From Callorhinus ursinus (Eukaryota > Chordata > Mammalia > Carnivora > Otariidae): a stretch of 64,000 bases of DNA. This document shows, piece after piece, positions 1 through 12,072 of this stretch (positions within the stretch are counted from its first letter, which is position 1; every line of letters begins with the position of its first letter). A program made the position numbers and the translations under genes. The stretch is from assembly GCF_003265705.1 (NCBI RefSeq), contig NW_020312902.1:8323854-8387853 (forward strand). The letters run 5' to 3'. The notes under the pieces were generated by a model, which saw only the letters and a list, made by a program, of their open reading frames with translations, ran no database searches and was not told where the DNA came from.

Positions 1-600
1 GAAGACCAAATGATGGAAAATAAAGAGGCTGAGAAAAAGAGGGAGAAACAACTACAGGATCACGAGAGCAGAATTCGAGAGATAAGTGATACGATAAGAT
101 GAAACAACATTAGAATAATTGGGATCCCAGAAGAAGAAGAAAGAGAGAGAGGGGCAGAAGGTTTATTGGAGCAAATAATAGCAGAGAACTTCCCTAATGT
201 GAGGAAGGAAACAGGCATCAAAATCCAGGAGGCACAGAGAACGCCTCTCAAAATCAATAATAATAGGTCAACACCCCGACATCTAATAGTAAAACTTACG
301 AGTCTCAGAGACAAAGAGAAAATCCTGAAAGCAGCTCGGGAGAAGAGATATGTAACCTACAATGGTAAAAATATTAGATTGGCAACAGACCTATCCACAG
401 AGACCTGGCAGGCCAGAAAGGACTGGCAAGATATCTTCAGAGCAGTAAACGAGAAAAATATGCAGCCAAGAATACTATATCCAGCTAGGCTGTCATTGAA
501 AATAGAAGGAGAGATAAAAAGCTTCCAGAACAAACAAAAACTAAAGGAATTTGCAAACACGAAACCAGCCCTCCAAGAAATATTGAAAGGGGTCCTCTAA
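1..600 (+). pseudogene. LINE-1 ORF1 (RNA-binding protein), C-terminal part with a stop
   Basis: Frame 1 is open from base 1 except for a TGA at 100-102, and ends with TAA at 598-600. The downstream part reads NNIRIIGIPEEEERERG and then the conserved RRM and C-terminal domains of LINE-1 ORF1p (for example YNGKNIRLATDLSTETW and KPALQEILKGVL at the end). The TGA falls just before the IRIIGIPE block, where LINE-1 ORF1 normally has a sense codon, so it is a point nonsense mutation. The part before it (MENKEAEKKREKQLQDHESR) is the end of the coiled-coil region. In an intact element the protein forms trimers that coat LINE-1 RNA in the cytoplasm. The N-terminus lies outside the window. Confidence 0.9.
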
Positions 601-681
601 GCAAAGAGAGAGCCTAAAAGCAGCAAAGATCAGAAAGGAACACAGACAACATACAGTAACAGTCACCTTACAGGCAATACA

Positions 682-3600
682 ATGGCACTAAATTCATACC
701 TTTCAATAGTTACCCTGAATGTAAATGGGCTTAATGCCCCAATCAAAAGACACAGGCTATCCGATTGGATTAAAAAACAAGACCCATCAATATGCTGTCT
801 GCAAGAGACGCATTTTAGACCCAAAGACACCCCCAGATTGAAAGTGAGGGGGTGGAAAACCATTTACCATGCTAATGGACACCAAAAGAAAGCTGGGGTG
901 GCAATCCTTATATCAGACAAACTAGATTTTAAAACAAAGACTGTAATAAGAGATGAGGAAGGACACTATATCCTACTTAAAGGGTCTATCCAACAAGAAG
1001 ATCTAACAATTGTAAATATCTATGCCCCAAACATGGGAGCAGCCAATTATATAAGGCAATTAATAACAAAAGCAAAGAAACACATTGACAACAATACAAT
1101 AATAGTGGGGGACTTTAACACCCCCCTGACTGAAATGGACAGATCATCTAAGCAAAAGATCAACAAGGAAATAAAGACTTTAAATGACACACTGGACCAA
1201 ATGGACTTCACAGACATATTCAGAACATTCCATCCCAAAGCAACGGAATACACATTCTTCTCTAGTGCCCATGGAACATTCTCCAAAATTGATCACATCC
1301 TAGGTCACAAATCAGGTCTCAACCGGTACCAAAAGATTGGGATCATTCCCTGCATATTTTCAGACCACAATGCTTTGAAACTGGAACTCAATCACAAGAG
1401 GAAAGTCGGAAAGAACTCAAATACATGGAGGCTAAAGAGCATCCTACTAAAGAATGAATGGGTCAACCAGGAAATTAAAGAAGAATTAAAAAAATTCATG
1501 GAAACCAATGAAAATGAAAACACAACTGTCCAAAATCTTTGGGATACAGCAAAGGCAGTCCTGAGAGGAAAGTATATAGCAATATAAGCCTTTCTCAAGA
1601 AACAAGAAAGGTCTCAAATACACAACCTAACCCTACACCTAAAGGAGCTGGAGAAAGAACAGCAAATAAAACCTAAACCCAGCAGGAGAAGAGAAATCAT
1701 AAAGATCAAAGCAGAAATCAATGAAATAGAAACCAAAAGAACAATAGAACAGATCAACAAAACTAGGAGCTGGTTCTTTGAAAGAATTAACAAGATTGAT
1801 AAACCCCTGGCCAGACTGATTCAAAAGAAGAGAGAAATGACCCAAATCAACAAAATTATGAATGAAAGAGGAGAGATCACAACCAACACCAAAGAAATAC
1901 AAACAATTATAAGAACATATTATGAGCAACTCTATGCCAGCAAATTAGAGAACCTGGAAGAAATGGGTGCATTCCTAGAGATGTATCAACTACCAAAACT
2001 GAATCAAGAAGAAATAGAAAACCTGAACAGACCTATAACCACTAAGGAAATTGAAGCAGTGATCAAAAATCTCCCAAGAAACAAAAGCCCAGGGCCAGAT
2101 GGCTTCCCAGGGGGAATTCTATCAGACATTTAAAGAAGAATTAATACCTATTCTCCTGAAACTGTTCCAAAAAATAGAAATGGAAGGAAAACTTCCAAAC
2201 TCATTTTATGAGGCCACCATTACCTTGATCCCAAAACCAGACAAAGACCCCATCAAAAAGGAGAATTACAGACCAATATCCTTGATGAACATGGATGCAA
2301 AAATTCTCACCAAAATACTAGCCAATAGGATCCAACAGTACATTAAAAAGGATTATTCACCACGACCAAGTGGGATTTATCCCTGGGCTGCAAGGCTGGT
2401 TCAACATCTGCAAATCAATCAACGTGATACAATACATTAACAAAAGAAAGAACAAGAATCCTATGATCCTCTCAATAGATGCAGAAAAAGCATTTGACAA
2501 AGTACAGCATCCTTTCTTGATCAAAACTCTTCAGAGTATAGGGATAGAGGGTACATACCTCAATATCATAAAAGCCATCTACGAAAAACCCACAGCGAAT
2601 ATCATTCTCAATGGGGAAAGGCTGAGAGCTTTTCCCCTAAGGTCAGGAATGCGGCAGGGATGTCCACTCTCACCACTGTTATTCAACATAGTATTAGAAG
2701 TCCTAGCCACAGCAATCAGACAACAAAAAGAAATCAAAGGCATCCAAATTGGCAAAGAGGAAGTCAAACTCTCACTCTTTGCAGATGATATGATACTTTA
2801 TGTGGAAAACCCAAAAGACTCCACCCCAAAACTGCTAGAACTCATACAGGAATTCAGTCAAGTAGCAGGCTATAAAATCAATGCACAGAAATCAGTGGCA
2901 TTCCTATACACCAACAACAAGATAGAAGAGAGACAAATCAAGGAGTCGCTCCCATTCACAATTGCACCCAAAACCATAAGATACCTAGGAATAAATTTAA
3001 CCAAAGAGGCAAAGGATCTGTACTCAGAAAACTATAAAATACTCAGGAAAGAAATTGAAGAAGACACAAAGAAATGGAAAAATGTTCCATGCTCATGGAT
3101 TGGGAGAACCAACATTGTGAAGATGCCAATGCTACCTAGAGCAATCTACACATTCAATGCAATCCCCATCAAAATACCATCCACTTTTTTCAAAGAAATG
3201 GAACAAATAATCCTAAAATTTGTATGGAACCAGAAGAGACCCTGAATAGCCAGAGGAATATTGAAAAAGAAAAGCAAAGCTGGCGGCATCACAATTCCAG
3301 ACTTCCAGCTCTATTACAAAGCTGTCATCATCAAGACAGTACGGTACTGGCACAAAAACAGACACATAGATCAATGGAACAGAATCGAGAGCCCAGAAAT
3401 GGACCCTCAACTCTATGGTCAACTTATCTTTGACAAAGCAGGAAAGAATGTCCAATGGAAAAAAGACAGTCTCTTCAACAAATGGTGTTGGGAAAATTGG
3501 ACAGCCAAATGCAGAAGAATGAAACTGGACCATTTCCTTACACCACACACAAAAATAGACTCCAAATGGTTGAAAGACCTAAACGTGAGACAGGAGTCCA

Positions 3601-4499
3601 TCAAAATCCTAAAGGAGAACACAGGCAGCAACCTCTTCGACCTCAGCCACAGCAACTTCTTCCTAGAAACATTGCCAAAGGCACGGGAAGCCAGGGCAAA
3701 AATGAACTATTGGGATTTCATCAAGATAAAAAGCTTTTGCACAGCAAAAGAAACAGTGCACAAAACCAAAAGACAACGGACAGAATGGGAGAAAATATTT
3801 GCAAATGACATATCAGATAAAGGGCTAGTATCCAAAATCTATAAAGAACTTATCAAACTCAACACCCAAAGAACAAATAATCCAATCAAGAAATGGGCAG
3901 AAGACATGAACAGACATTTTTCCAAAGAAGACATCCAAATGGCCAACAGGCACATGAAAAAGTGCTCAACATCGCTCGGCATCAGGGAAATCCAAATCAA
4001 AACCTCAATGAGATACCACCTCACACCCGTCAGAATGGCTAAAATTAACAAGTCAGGGAACGACAGGTGTTGGCGGGGATGTGGAGAAAGGGGAACCGTC
4101 CTACACTGTTGGTGGGAATGCAAGCTGGTGCAACCCCTCTGGAAAACAGTATGGAGGTTCCTCAAACAGTTGAAAATAGAGCTACCATTCGATCCAGCAA
4201 TTGCACTACTGGGTATTTACCCCAAAGATACAAATGTAGGGACCCGAAAGGGTACGTGCACCCCAATGTTTATAGCAGCAATGTCCACAATAGCCAAACT
4301 GTGGAAAGCGCCAAGATGTCCATCGACAGGTGAATGGATAAAGAAGAGGTGGTATATATACACAATGGAATATTATGCAGCCATCAAAAGGAATGAGATC
4401 TTGCCATTCGCAACGACGTGGATGGAACTGGAGGGTGTTATGCTTAGTGAAATAAGTCAATCAGAGAAAGACATGTATCATATGACCTCACTGATATGA
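682..4499 (+). pseudogene. LINE-1 ORF2 (endonuclease and reverse transcriptase), disrupted
   Basis: Begins at ATG 682 (MALNSYLSIVTLNVNG) after an 81-bp spacer from ORF1. Endonuclease motifs are intact: CLQETHF near residue 42, VGDFN, FSKIDHILG and FSDHNALK. TAA at 1585-1587 interrupts the frame at the point normally reading GKYIAI then more coding. The frame continues to about 2110, where an extra G in a G run shifts it (PDGFPG then EFYQTFKEE in frame 2). A second extra base near 2350 shifts it again, before [11 protein letters not shown] in frame 3. Reverse transcriptase motifs [11 protein letters not shown] and LFADDMILY (about 2775) follow. TGA at 3243-3245 replaces a sense codon after WNQKRP. 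The C-terminal part, with a cysteine-containing [18 protein letters not shown] segment, runs to the natural stop at 4497-4499. The length, about 1272 codons, is normal for the family. Confidence 0.93.
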
Positions 4500-4970
4500 G
4501 GAATTCTTAATCTCAGGAACAAACTGAGGGTTGCTGGAGTGGTCGGGGGTGGGAGGGATGGGGTGGCTGGGTGATAGACATTGGGGAGGGTATGTGCTAC
4601 GGTGAGCGCTGTGAATTGTGTAAGACTGTTGAATCACAGATCTGTACTTCTGAAACAAATAACGCAACATATTTTAAGAAAAAAGAAAAAGAAGATAGCA
4701 GGAGAGGAAGAATGAAGGGGAGTAAGTCAGGGGGAGATGAACCAGGAGAGATGATGGACTCTGAAAACCAAACTGAGGTTTCTAGAGGGGAGGAGGGTAG
4801 GGGGATGGGTTAGCCTGGTGACGGGTATTAAAGAGGGCACATTCTGCATGAAGCACTGGGTGTTAGGAACAAACAATGAATCATGGAACACTACACCAAA
4901 ACAAATGATGTAATATATGGTGATTAACATAACAATAAAAAATTAAAAAAAAACAAAAAAACCAAAAACT
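4500..4970 (+). other. LINE-1 3' UTR region, apparently two tails in tandem
   Basis: After the ORF2 stop comes a G-rich segment (four G runs at 4545-4563, a G-quadruplex-type motif usual in LINE-1 3' UTRs). It continues through ctgtgaattgtgtaag to an A-rich stretch at about 4675-4693. A second segment begins with gaagatagcaggag and has a parallel structure: aaactgaggtttctagagg, a G-rich run, then gcactgggtgttaggaac. It ends in aacaataaaaaattaaaaaaa near 4960. Two homologous tails of different LINE-1 subfamilies placed head to tail is my reading; an alternative is a single composite 3' UTR typical of the subfamily. Confidence 0.65.
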
Positions 4971-5033
4971 GAAATTTAGATAGTCATTGGGAGAAAAAAA
5001 AAAAGAATGCTAAAATATTATTCCTAAATTAGA

Positions 5034-5255
5034 GGGGCGCCTGAGTGGCTCAGTTGGTTAAGCAACTGCCTTCGGCTCAGGTCATGATCCTGGAGTTCCA
5101 GGATCGAGTCCCGCATTGGGCTCCCTGCTCAACGAGGAGCCTGCTTTTCCCTCTAATCCTACCCCCTCTCATGTACTCTCTCTCTCTCTCATTCTCGTTC
5201 TCTCAAATAAATAAATAAATCTTTAAACAAAACAAAAAAAACAAAAATAAATAAA
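5034..5255 (+). mobile_element. Carnivore tRNA-derived SINE (SINEC)
   Basis: Full-length unit: head ggggcgcctgagtggctcag, the catgatcctggagttccagg middle, a CT-rich stretch, then an AAATAAATAAATCTTT tail that has expanded. Flanked by taaattaga-type direct repeats (about 5025-5033 and 5257-5265). Confidence 0.93.
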
Positions 5256-5689
5256 TAAATTAGACACAAAACTGGTAAATACAGGGTGATAAACTATAAC
5301 CTTTAAAATAATCTAGTCTACTAGTCAAAAGAGATTCATCACATGTTATCGGTTTTTTTCCAGTTTTTACAAAATTGTAAACTATTTGGGCCCTAATCAA
5401 TTGTGAATACTAAGTTGTTAGTAACATTAAAAGGTCATGCAATCTTTTTTTTTTCCCCCCTGTAGTTCCAAGTTTGGAGTCATTTTTCTGAATAAGGACC
5501 TTGACAATAAAAATAAAACTTAGAGATAAACTTTCTTGGGTACCTTAAATATTCCCAACAAGTTAAGGACCAAATTCTCAACATCTTACAGAATGTACAG
5601 TCACTGTCCCTCCATAGAATCAATCACATTGGGGAAATTGGAGCTATAATGAAAAACTTAGTCATTGGAAAAATAGTTGCCTGAATAAA

Positions 5690-6800
5690 CCTTGGGTTAA
5701 CTTCCATAATTACCTCTATACTTGCACCAAATCCCCACAGCTTTCATATTCCATATAAATGATACCATACAATATGTGACCTTTTGTGCCTGGTTTCTTT
5801 CATTTAGCATAATGTTCTCAAGGTTCATCCATGTTGTAGCCTGTAGCATACAGTAATGGTACAGGCTACATTCCCTCTTATGGTTGAATAATATTCCATT
5901 GTATGAATAGATCACATTCTGTTTGTCCATTCATCAGCTGATGGACATATGGGTTGTTTCCACTTTCTGACTATTAGGAATAAAATGGCTATGAACATTC
6001 ATGTTCAAGTTTTTGTGTGGATATAGGTTTCCATTCTTCTGAGTATGTCCCCAGGTGTGCAAGAGCTGGGTCATATGGTAACTCTTCATTTACTTTTTGA
6101 AGAAGTGCCAAACTGATATCCAAAGGGGCTGTGCCATTTTATTTATTTGTTTGTTTTATTTATTTATTTATATTTGACACAAGCAGGGGGGAGCAGCAGA
6201 AGGAGAGGGAGAAGCAGGTTCCCCTGCTGAGCAGAGAGTCCAACGCAGGGCTTGATCCCAGAACCCTGAGACCATGACCTGAGCCAAAGGCAGCCACTTA
6301 ACTGACTGAGTCACCCAGGTGCCCCAGGCTGTGTCATTTTATATTGACACCAGCAATGTGTGAAGGTTCCAATTCTTGGCAAAACTTGTTATTGTTGTTT
6401 TTTTTATTTTAATAGTCCTAGTGGATGTGAAGTGGTATCTCATTATAATTTTGATTTTCATTTCCCTAATGACTAATGATATTGAGCATCTTCTCATGTC
6501 TTTCATGTTAATTTATGTATTTTAGTTGGAGAAAATACCTTGTCCATTTTTAAGTTTGTCTTTTTGCTGCATTGTAAGAGTTCTTTATGCATTCTGGACA
6601 CTAGACCTTTAGGTCAGATACAAGATTTGCAAGTATTTTCTATTTCTTTGGGTTGTCTTTTCCCTTTCTTAATAATCTCCCTTGAAGTGCATAAGTTTTA
6701 CATTTTAATGTCATCTGATTAATCTGTTTTCTGATTTGGTTGCTTGTGGTTTTGGTGTCATATCTAAGAAATCATTGCCTAAATTTTAGTCCAATTTTGA
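5690..6800 (-). mobile_element. Old LINE-1 3' fragment, antisense, split by a SINE
   Basis: The minus strand carries decayed ORF2 C-terminal sequence (for example YSYNGILFNHKRECS and TTWMNLENIMLNE, related to the [13 protein letters not shown] and [13 protein letters not shown] of the LINE-1 at the window start). The plus strand from about 6380 to 6790 holds further ORF2 sequence in reverse. A SINE at 6137-6325 interrupts it. Divergence is much higher than in the element at 1-4970. Confidence 0.85.
6137..6325 (-). mobile_element. Carnivore SINE, antisense, inserted in old LINE-1
   Basis: Reverse SINE: T-rich start, agcaggttcccctgctgagc middle, end at gagtcacccaggtgcccc. The direct repeats ggctgtgccatttta (about 6127) and ggctgtgtcatttta (after 6325) are the target-site duplication in the LINE-1. 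Confidence 0.92.
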
Positions 6801-6839
6801 TAACTGATATCTATGAAAGGAGTCAGCTACTTTACACTG

Positions 6840-7195
6840 CCTAGAAAACACTTCTACCCGAAATCTCCAATACTCACCCCTCACCTCATTTAGGCCTCTG
6901 CTCAATTTTAACTTTTCAGGAAGGTCTCCTTTGACTACCTTATCTAAAGTAACACTACCCCTTGGTTACTCACCATCCTTGATACTGCTTTATTTTTCTT
7001 ACAGCACTCTCTATCTGACATTCTCTCTCTCTTTCTCTGTCTCTCCTCTTTTTCATTTTCATTTATTGCATACCTCACTCTCACATTGGAATGTATGCTC
7101 CTGGAAAGAAGGAATTTTTGTTTACTTTGTCAACTGTTGGTTACTCAGTGCCCAGCATAGACTTGTAATAGGTGATCAATGATACTTTGTTAAGT
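6840..7195 (+). repeat. L2-like ancient LINE 3' end
   Basis: The segment carries the usual L2 tail wording in decayed form: aatgtatgctcctggaaag, ttactcagtgcccagcatag, and taataggtgatcaatgatac before gttaagttaatg. It is non-coding and mammal-wide in age. Confidence 0.6.
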
Positions 7196-7346
7196 TAATG
7201 ATTCCTCAAATCTCCAACGCATTCTTAACAAACTTTTTCATCTTTGCCAATCTGAAATATGAGAAATGGTATTGTAACATCTTTCAATTTGCATTTCTAT
7301 TTCTGTGAGTGAGGTTTAGCACTTTCTCATATATTAAAAAATCATC

Positions 7347-7460
7347 AGGGCTCCTGGCTGGCTCAGTGGGTACAGCATGTGACTCTTAATCTTGGGGTCA
7401 TGAGTTTGGCCCCACATTGGGGTAGAGACTACTTAAAAATAAATAAATAAGTAAAAATGA
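7347..7460 (+). mobile_element. Short, older tRNA-type carnivore SINE
   Basis: Short form lacking the CT-rich body: ggctcctggctggctcag head, ttggggtagagactactt, then an AAATAAATAAGT tail. Flanked by the direct repeat aaaaaatcatc (about 7336 and 7468). Confidence 0.85.
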
Positions 7461-7479
7461 TTTTTAAAAAATCATCTTT

Positions 7480-9180
7480 CTGTGTAAACATCATTGTTTT
7501 CAATAGATGCTATTTTAATAAGTAAATACATTTCTTTAAAAGGATTATAGATGTCACAGAGTTTGGTTATTCTTTACTTTATCAGGGTTTGGAATAGTGC
7601 CTGTTGAATGAATGAAAAATAACTACCGGAGACAACTATGAGAAGGTGAGCAGAGGCTCCATGAAACTTTTTGATGTTTAAAAAGAGTCCTCCTAATTGA
7701 AGGGGATCTCCTAGGCTAAAATACAGAGAAGAAATGATTAGCTTCCTTGGCAGCTACTCATGGACTTTCTTTTAGTTTCCCTGCACTAGCAGAGACTGAG
7801 AGTAGGATTGGGGGCAGGGAGTGAGTGGTCCCAGGAAGCAGAAGTGATACAGTGAGAAGTGACAGAACAGGAAGGAAGAAAATTCGAGAACGTGTGCAAT
7901 GGTGAAAATTTTGCTCACATGGGCACTGATGATCAATCCTACTGAGAGACTCCTGAGGAAACATGTACCACATGCCTCAGGACTGTCACACCAAGGACAG
8001 AGAGACTGAGGCATTCATCTGCCAATTCCCATCTCCCACTGCTTAAAAAGCACCCTTGGATGTGTATCTCACCCATGTTTGGGAACTGCACCTGTAGTTA
8101 GCTGTGCAGCCTTCCCCATCCTCAGAGAAAGAACGAAGGCAGAAAACAAGACAGTTGTACTGGCACACCCTTGAGGAGAGAGTCTGTCGACATGTATGGA
8201 ATCTCTAGTCCCCTGCACTGAGAGCATGTGTGTGGCCTTTGTGTTGTTACTCTTTAGTCTTCTATTGGCTTTGAATGTTTCCACGTGCTTTTGTCTTATC
8301 TCACCATCTGGATTTCACACTCTTTAAAGGCCAGTCTATTGGCCCCTCTAAGGTGTATCATACAGTCTTTGGGATTATATAATGACATACACACACTTGT
8401 TGATTGTTTTTCATTCATTCGTGCATTCGTCACAAAATGTGATGATCATGGTTCTGCGAAGAAGAAAGGAAGATATGCTCTTCGAATTTTTACCTAGCTA
8501 CCTTGCTTTTTGTTGTCCAGGGTCCTGGATTTGCCTTTGTCCCAGCATTTGTGCATCCCAGAGAAGGAAACTAGACAGTCTCATCAGCCCTAGACCAGAT
8601 GTCTAGGTGAACATGAGCTACAGAGTGTACTGGGCCAAAGAATTGGAAGTCATGAAATGAAATCTTTGCTGTCTGCAGATCATGTCTGAAATATGTTACC
8701 TTCTCAATTGATTTGTTAAAAGGAGAAAGGAGTGGTCAGTGGGGTCCTGATTATATTATCTAAGCTGGTTTTATAGTCTTAATAATGACTTCTGCGGGAG
8801 GAAAGCTGGTGAGTGTATTATATGGAAGAGGACTGTGTCCCTGTGCCCAGGTTTCATCCTAGTTGGTCTAGACAATGCCACCAAGTACAACTGGGTAGAC
8901 TGCACCACACAGCTCCTGGGGGCACCATTCCCATAGTTGTGCAGTATGGAGACCTATAGATAAAAATCGCAAATGGAAGCTCCTTCTCAAACAGGAAAGA
9001 CTGAGAGAAGTTTGGTAGGTGTCTCTGCTCATTGAATGGTGCCAAGTAACTGACCCCTCCCCACATGACTTTACCCTGGGGAAGATATTGAAGGCTGGCA
9101 AGCTGGTGGGTGAGATCTCGTCTCCCTTACACCAGTCAGTTGAAAATAATAGTTGTGGCATCTACTCTACACCAGACTGT
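7480..9180. other. Intergenic DNA, no gene recognised
   Basis: I see no coding exon, RNA gene or recent mobile element here. The open frames are short, overlap on both strands and match no family I know. Ancient decayed repeats cannot be excluded. Confidence 0.6.
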
Positions 9181-9199
9181 GCTAAACAATTCATGGATA

Positions 9200-9400
9200 G
9201 GGGCGCCTGGGTGGCTCAGTTGGTTAAGCGACTGCCTTCAGTTCAGGTCATGATCCTGGAGTCCCGGGATCGAGTCCCACATTGGGCTCCCTGCTCAGCG
9301 GGGAGTCTGCTTCTCCCTCTGACCTTCCCCCTCTCATGCTCTCTCTCTCATTCTCTCTCTCAAATAAATAAACAAAATCTTTTAAAAAAAAGTATTAAAA
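9200..9400 (+). mobile_element. Carnivore SINE with perfect 16-bp target-site duplication
   Basis: Complete SINE from ggggcgcctgggtggctcag to an AAATAAATAAACAAAATCTTT tail. The direct repeat aaacaattcatggata occurs at 9184-9199 and 9401-9416 without mismatch, which marks a recent insertion. Confidence 0.96.
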
Positions 9401-9866
9401 AAACAATTCATGGATAATATTTAATCCTCAACAACCTTGGGAACCTTGGGCAAACCACGCAGGTCTTCAGGTCAGTACTACTTCAAGTGCACTCTGAATC
9501 CTTGCAGCCTATGAATTGCTCATTACCAGTTCACAAAGAAAGCAGTACAGAATTAAGGGTAGGCTTTTAGAAAATTTCATAGTCATTTAATATCCAAGTG
9601 CATGATCAGGGAACTTATCTTGTTGAACAAGGGATAGACCAAGTACTGCCCATGAGTCATGTGTTTTGAGAGCTGTGTATGTAGTAGGACCATGTTACCA
9701 TGTGTGATATTTCAAGGTTAGTTGGTAAACGGTAAACCGAACACATGTAAAAATCTGAGAAAATAAAAAAGTATTTCTTTAGATTGTTTCTTATTTTGAC
9801 CTATTAAAGATACCTTCTTTTTGTAAAAACTGTATTTAAAATTTATCATTTAAAAATATTAGCTAA

Positions 9867-10045
9867 GGGATGCCTGGGTGGCTCAGTCAGTTAAGCGTCT
9901 GCCTTCAGCTCAGGTCATGATCTCAGGGTCCTGGGATCGAGTCCCACATCGGGCTCCTTGCTCAGCAGGGAGCCTGTTCCTCCCTCTGCCTGCTGCTCCC
10001 CCAGCTTGTGCTCTCTTTCTCTGACAAATAAATAAAATCTTTAAT
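9867..10045 (+). mobile_element. Carnivore SINE with perfect 15-bp target-site duplication
   Basis: SINE head gggatgcctgggtggctcag to tail aataaataaaatctttaat. Direct repeats aaaaatattagctaa at 9852-9866 and 10046-10060 are identical. Confidence 0.95.
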
Positions 10046-10867
10046 AAAAATATTAGCTAAATTAGGGAAGCAAATTTTCATAGTAATATTTAACTATAAT
10101 TTGCATGTGTCAAACTTGACTCAACTGCTTTTAATCAAGAAAAAACATACTTTTCCTACCATGCAAGTAGCAACAATAGTGCAACAACGACTAATGAAAG
10201 TGGTTCTGAAGAAATTAAAACCAAAAGAATTTGTACCAGTTTTACTTGGAAGTATGGTTCCTCATGTATTGAGCTCAGTTTTGTAGCCATAATTGCTACT
10301 GAAGTGCTGAAACTCTAGTGTGTTATTTGCAGAGCTGTATTAGCTGATAAAGTCAATAAATAAAGTCATCGAACTTAGGTAACATTTACATAGAAAACAA
10401 AAGAAGTACATTCAAAACCTTAAGAGAGAGGGAAACAAATCATGAGAGACTCACTCTCTCCCCTTTCTCTCTCTCTCTCTCTTTTTTTTTAAGAACACTT
10501 GGGAAGAAAGACCATTGAATTTAAAAAACTGATAGAAGCAGAGTTTCCATATTTCACATATAAACATTGGAAATTTGTGTCTTATAAAGTAGCATTTTGA
10601 GATGCTAAAATTTCAAAAAAATAGACATTAGTGAGGACTATCTTAAAGATCTTGGAAATTATGGCTGAATCTGTGCAAAGAAGATAAGTCAAGTATTATT
10701 TTTCATAGCTAGATAAATTTATCAACCAGCTAATGACATGGCAGATTAAGTCACAAAAGAAATACAGCCAGTAAAGTATTTTTCATTGCATGTTGTTGAA
10801 TGTTCACATACTGCTAACATGACAATTACTTTAGTGTATAGTACATGGTGGAGATAAGAGGGAGAAT

Positions 10868-11066
10868 TTTTTTTTAAGATTTTTTATTTATTTACTTGAC
10901 AGAGAGAGACACAGCGAGAGAGGGAACACAAGCAGGGGGAGCAGGAGAGGGAGAAGCAGGCTTCCCACGGAGCAGGGAGCCCAATGCGGGGCTCGATCCC
11001 AGGACCCCGGGATCATGACCTGAGCCGAAGGCAGACGCTTAACGACTGAACCACCCAGGCGCCCCA
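10868..11066 (-). mobile_element. Carnivore SINE, antisense, in the hAT fossil
   Basis: T-rich start with aagattttttatttatttac, the agcgagagagggaacacaag body and ccacccaggcgcccc end. The flanks carry short aattttttttt repeats, so the target-site duplication is ambiguous. Confidence 0.92.
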
Positions 11067-11191
11067 GGGGAAAATTTTTTTTCAGCTTCATTGATGACAA
11101 ACACAACTAACAATGAACCATATAAAACTATGAAGAATTATGTTGTTAATGAATGCGGTTTGAGTTTAAGTTTGGTGTAGGAATATGTTCT

Positions 11192-11410
11192 TTTTTTTTA
11201 AAGATTTTATTTATTTATATAAAATATAAATATCTCTCTCACAGAGAGAGAGAGAGGAATCACAGTAGACGGGGTGGCAGGCAGAGGGAGAGGGAGAAGC
11301 AGGCTCCCTGCTGAGCAGGGAGCCCGATGCGGGGTAGATCCCAGGACCCTGGGATCATGACCTGAGCCGAAGGCAGACACTCAACCGACTGAGCCACCCA
11401 GGTGCCCCTA
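11192..11410 (-). mobile_element. Carnivore SINE, antisense, with 17-bp target-site duplication
   Basis: Antisense SINE ending in gagccacccaggtgcccc. The direct repeat gtgtaggaatatgttct at 11175-11191 and 11411-11427 is identical and lies inside hAT coding sequence (the block before CSNGAAALTE). Confidence 0.95.
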
Positions 11411-11875
11411 GTGTAGGAATATGTTCTAATGGTGCAGCTGCTTTGACAGAAAAACATCCTGAAATTATTACCCAAATTAAATAGCTTGCATGAGGATGTA
11501 AATCAACACACTGCTTTGTTCATCAAGAAAATTTTACAATGAAAACATTTCAGGTTAAATTAAACAGGGTCTAGTTCATATCAAAAAATTATGAATTATG
11601 CAAAAGCTAATGTATTAAATTTGAGATTATTCTCTTTTTTATGTGATAACATGGAAACTGATCATCAACAACCATTGTTGCATACTGAGATAGGGTGCTT
11701 CCCAAAGGGGAAAGTTCTATTAGGGATGTTTGAATGTAAAACAAACTTTTGGTGTTTCTAAAAAGTAAAAACCACCCACCCTTATAAGGGCCCAACTTTT
11801 TGAAAATGTGGTTTGAACAACAGACTTGTTTATTTGTGTGATTTTTTTGGCATTTTTGATGATGTTACTACTTCT

Positions 11876-12072
11876 TTTTTTAAAAAGATTTTATTTATTT
11901 ATTTGAGAGAGAGAGAGAATGAGAGATAGAGAGCACGAGAGGGAAGAGAGTCAGAGGGAGAAGCAGACTCCCTGCCGAGCAGGGAGCCCAACGTGGGACT
12001 CGATCCCAGGACTCCAGGATCACGACCTGAGCCGAAGGCAGTCGCTTAACCAACTGAGCCACCCAGGCGCCC
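11876..12072 (-). mobile_element. Carnivore SINE, antisense, with 15-bp target-site duplication
   Basis: Antisense SINE from aaaaagattttatttattta to gccacccaggcgcc. Direct repeats gatgttactacttct at 11861-11875 and 12073-12087 are identical. Confidence 0.95.

Larger units (their letters stand above)
1..4970 (+). mobile_element. LINE-1 retrotransposon, 5' end outside window
   Basis: A sense-strand LINE-1: C-terminal ORF1, a short inter-ORF spacer, ORF2 and 3' UTR in the canonical order, ending in A-rich sequence near 4970. The 5' UTR and the start of ORF1 lie left of the window, so it cannot be said whether the copy is full length. ORF2 spans 682-4499 with four breaks (two nonsense codons, two single-base insertions), and ORF1 has one premature stop. 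So few breaks over almost 4 kb suggest a fairly young carnivore subfamily, but this copy cannot encode its own full proteins. The 3' target-site duplication cannot be tested without the left flank. Confidence 0.95.

Noticed and set aside
9019..9417. 132-codon plus-strand frame with AWVAQLVKRLPSVQVMI
   Set aside because: The phrase is SINE sequence in translation and recurs in other SINE copies in the window.
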